A model generated the notes under the pieces. It did not search any database. It worked only from the letters and a program-made list of their open reading frames with translations, and was not told the origin of the DNA. A stretch of 64,000 bases of DNA from assembly GCA_964017195.1 (NCBI GenBank), contig OZ024894.1, positions 1,922,501 to 1,986,500 on the forward strand, written 5' to 3'. Position numbers and translations under genes: made by a program. Each line of letters opens with the position of its first letter. Within the stretch, counting starts at the first letter, position 1. Origin of the DNA: Siderastrea radians (taxonomy: Eukaryota > Cnidaria > Anthozoa > Scleractinia > Rhizangiidae). Shown here piece by piece: positions 61,478 through 64,000 of the stretch.

Positions 61478-62822
61478 TGCTGAATGTGACCTGACGGTTA
61501 AGAATTCATGTAAGCTAAATATACCGTCCCATGGTGGTCCCTAGTCTCCTACGCAGCAATCTCGCTCCCAGAGTCCGCGTTACCCTAGCCAGCGGTCGGT
61601 ACGATGGGGGGAAAGGAACGCGGTTCGGATGGAAGCAGCCATTTGAGGGGAGGAGCGTTGCGTGACGACACTAAAACGGCTACTTAGAGACTATGGTTGT
61701 CAGTACCATTTACACGGGCAAACCGGTCGGTTTACCGTTTGGGTCGGTTATAATTTGTGCAAACGTTAAGCAATTTTCCGTATTGGGAAAATTCCGTTCG
61801 GGACTGGCGTTTACTATTTGCAGAAATCCCCACCATTTACCAAAAAATTTGCACGACGGCGACGGCTAACGAGAAGGTCGCAAAACAAAAGCTTTGATTA
61901 ACAAAACAACGACTCTGCACGTGCGTTATTTTTGGTATATTTCTTTGCCGTTCTGTGCACAACTATAACGTGAAATGACCAAATTCAACGTTTTGTGTAG
62001 AACGCAAACACACGACGGTGAATTTTCCTTTTTATAATAATAATAATATAATAGTAATAACTTTATTTACGTGTCAAGTGATCTAGCACCCAGTAAAGAC
62101 AGGGCCCTATTTGGGGACACAGCTATTTTCTAATTAATTTTCTAAATAAGTTCTTCCAGAACTGATACGCCGTCCTTACAAATCCAGCTCCTGGATAATT
62201 CGACTGCATTAGACAGGTTAAACGAGTCGGAATATAATCGCCAAGAAGTTTCAAAGATTGTGAAGACGTTTTCCTTCCCGTTAATCTCCCTAATTAATAG
62301 TGTTTGGGACAGAAAATGGCCGCGAGAGCCTGAAACTGGTATCAAAGATTGGGTTTGAACAAATGGTACACGAATTTCCGTTTGGAACATTCCGTCCGGA
62401 AAAACAGGACTACCTTTTCAGACGTTCCGTTGCTCCCGGAAATTTTCCACTGAAACGACCCGAAAAGTCGTGTACCATTTAATTTCCAACCGGAATTTCC
62501 GGAAAGTTGTTGTAAACGGGTAAACAACCGATAATCGTCCCGGGCTAATTTTCTTTTTTACGCCCACTTCAAGGTGGCGGACTTCTGCCTTTTTCATTTG
62601 TTTGAAAAAAGTTATAACGTTTTCAAATTCATAAAGCGCTAAACTGATATAAAACTAAGCACGATTCTACTTTTTTGCTTTAGCAATAGGTTGCAATTTA
62701 TGTTTAGACAAATATGTCGTTGATCGTTATTAGAAAACGGCTGGAGTTGGCATAATGCAAGTTAGCTTGTTTACCCACTTTTACCCAGTTTACCCGCGTT
62801 ATCTTTAGTTGACCCATGTCAT
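61478..62822. other. No gene seen; repeat tails
   Basis: The first part is the kelch gene promoter/leader. 61700-62530 has ACCATTTACACGGG at the left and TTGTAAACGGGTAAACA at the right, a likely decayed TIR element containing a LINE-type tail at about 62035-62160. No ORF of note. Confidence 0.45.
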
Positions 62823-63118
62823 CCTTAGCCTGAGAAAACAGCCGACGTTTCGCGAGGTCGCCACTTGAGCCCTCGCAAAACGACGTCTGAGTAACGAGCG
62901 CCGAAATTCCATACTGATGACGCGTCATTACCCAGATCTAGGTAGTGCTTCTGACTGTTGAAACGCGAGGCAATTTCGTTTCAACCAATCAGAAGCACTG
63001 CCTAGGTTGGGTGGTGACGTGTCATCAGTATGGAATTTCTGCGCTCGTTACTCAGACGTCGTTTTGCGAGGGTTCAAGTGGCGACCCCCCGAAACGTCGA
63101 CTGTTTTCTCAGGCTATG
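62823..63118. mobile_element. Foldback MITE of about 296 bp
   Basis: TAGCCTGAGAAAACAG(C)CGACG at the left is matched by CGTCGACTGTTTTCTCAGGCTA at the right. Pairing continues through GCGAGG, CAGACGTCG and TCAGTATGGAATTTC to a GAAGCACTG centre, so almost the whole unit folds. It sits inside a local TTTACCCATG/CATCTTTAG repeat, whose similar flanks (ATGTCATCCTTA and ATGTCATCTTTA) may include the target duplication. Confidence 0.65.
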
Positions 63119-64000
63119 TCATCTTTAGTTTTAATACCCATGGTATCCCTAGTTTACCCATGTTAAACGATCCTTATCAGTTTCAACAAAAATAATTGTT
63201 CAGTTAAAAAAAATTGGACTTTAAACTACACTTTAATTTTATGTAAATTTGTAGAGTTTTCTGATCGCGGGAATCTTATCCATCAATTTACAAGCTGAAA
63301 TGCGCTTTTGATCACGATAAGAAGAATTACTAATTTGCGGTAAAACAAGTCTTGCTAGTTAGCCTGTTTGTCTACTCTCTCGAGGGTTACTACCAATTGT
63401 GGGGTATGCAGGGAGGCTCCGCCCAAAATGAGTGGGCCTGCAGTATACGAAAGAGTAGCCGGTAGTTGTTATTGTGGTCTTTTAAAGGGTCGCCAAAACA
63501 CAAAAGGAATATCAGTTAAGTCTATATTCTAAAAGGGGGCAAAATTTTGGCAAAAATCACAACGCAAAAGTATACGAAAACCTGCGACTAGAAAACCTGA
63601 AAACCCGTGCAATGATCTGCTGCAGTTGTCGTAACTTTGTCATGGAGGTATAAAAAGATACAATTTTCATTTCTGGGTGTATGGAAGGAGTTTCATTTCG
63701 ATAAATATTAGTACATGAAAGTATATGGGTTTTGTACAACAGGGCGAAACTTCCCTTACGAAACTATTGAGTAAACCCACCCCCGATTTATGCCCTTAAT
63801 GTTTAGGACACACTTTGCACGCGGTCAAAGAGTTTTGTATTACTGAACTCCGTAAGCAAAGCCAAAGCAATCAAATCTCGTTTAGCATTCATTCAAACTC
63901 CGTTCTAATTCACAATTCCCCTTTTCTAAATCGTGGTGACTTGAGCAAGACAGCCAACAATGTTATGATTATAGTGAGGAGATAAATCCAAGCAAACAGT
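63119..64000. other. No gene seen
   Basis: AT-rich end of the window. Short ORFs without domain signal. Confidence 0.5.

Overview
The window looks like nuclear DNA of an anthozoan cnidarian, probably a stony coral. Intron-bearing and intron-less animal genes (a CaMK-type kinase, BTB/BACK/kelch genes, an EGF plus fibrinogen-like gene) sit in AT-rich DNA full of short non-autonomous DNA transposons, LINE tails and a roughly 110-bp satellite-like repeat. The taxon call is by gene families and repeat style, without a database search.

The centre (13835-36480) is a 22,646-bp integrated virus-like element of the Polinton/Maverick (adintovirus) group. It has 271-bp terminal inverted repeats that look essentially identical, starts AGTAGT and ends ACTACT, and is bounded by a perfect 6-bp target duplication, GATGTC. 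It is visibly more GC-rich than the flanks and densely packed with intact ORFs. It encodes protein-primed DNA polymerase B, a chromodomain-bearing DDE integrase, an adenain-like protease, an FtsK/HerA-type packaging ATPase, a probable major capsid protein, three paralogous structural-type proteins, a run of small basic virion-type proteins and a minor virion protein with a parvovirus-like phospholipase A2 domain. Accessory genes include a SLOG-fold protein, a two-TM protein resembling SLATT effectors, a duplicated RING-like protein, a GRF zinc-finger protein and a repeat-rich basic/acidic protein that looks like a transcription regulator. A tRNA-like RNA polymerase III unit lies between protease and ATPase.

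Layout of the element: left TIR; structural paralogue 1; RING-like gene (minus); divergent promoter; 174-aa gene; SLOG gene (minus); divergent promoter with three CCAAT boxes; GRF gene; small gene; integrase; structural paralogues 2 and 3; small basic proteins; major capsid; protease; tRNA-like gene; ATPase; glycine-rich protein; 2TM protein; small basic proteins; PLA2 protein; then two minus-strand regulator-like genes; divergent promoter; PolB; a 72-aa ORF; right TIR. Most plus-strand late-type genes carry a TATA-like box 37-60 nt before their ATG, often inside the preceding ORF, suggesting gene-by-gene promoters.

The element sits inside an already dead BTB-kelch gene (11473-36993). That gene also carries a 1.4-kb insertion with a 5-bp duplication and a nonsense codon. 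Removing each insertion with one copy of its duplication restores the reading frame at that junction. Left flank (1-11472): a frameshifted RecQ-helicase fragment at the edge, a TTAA-flanked MITE, a 2.2-kb terminal-inverted-repeat element and a LINE tail. Right flank (36994-64000): a LINE fragment, several foldback elements, a damaged EGF/fibrinogen-like gene, the two-exon kinase, satellite-like repeats and a minus-strand BTB-kelch gene with one frameshift.
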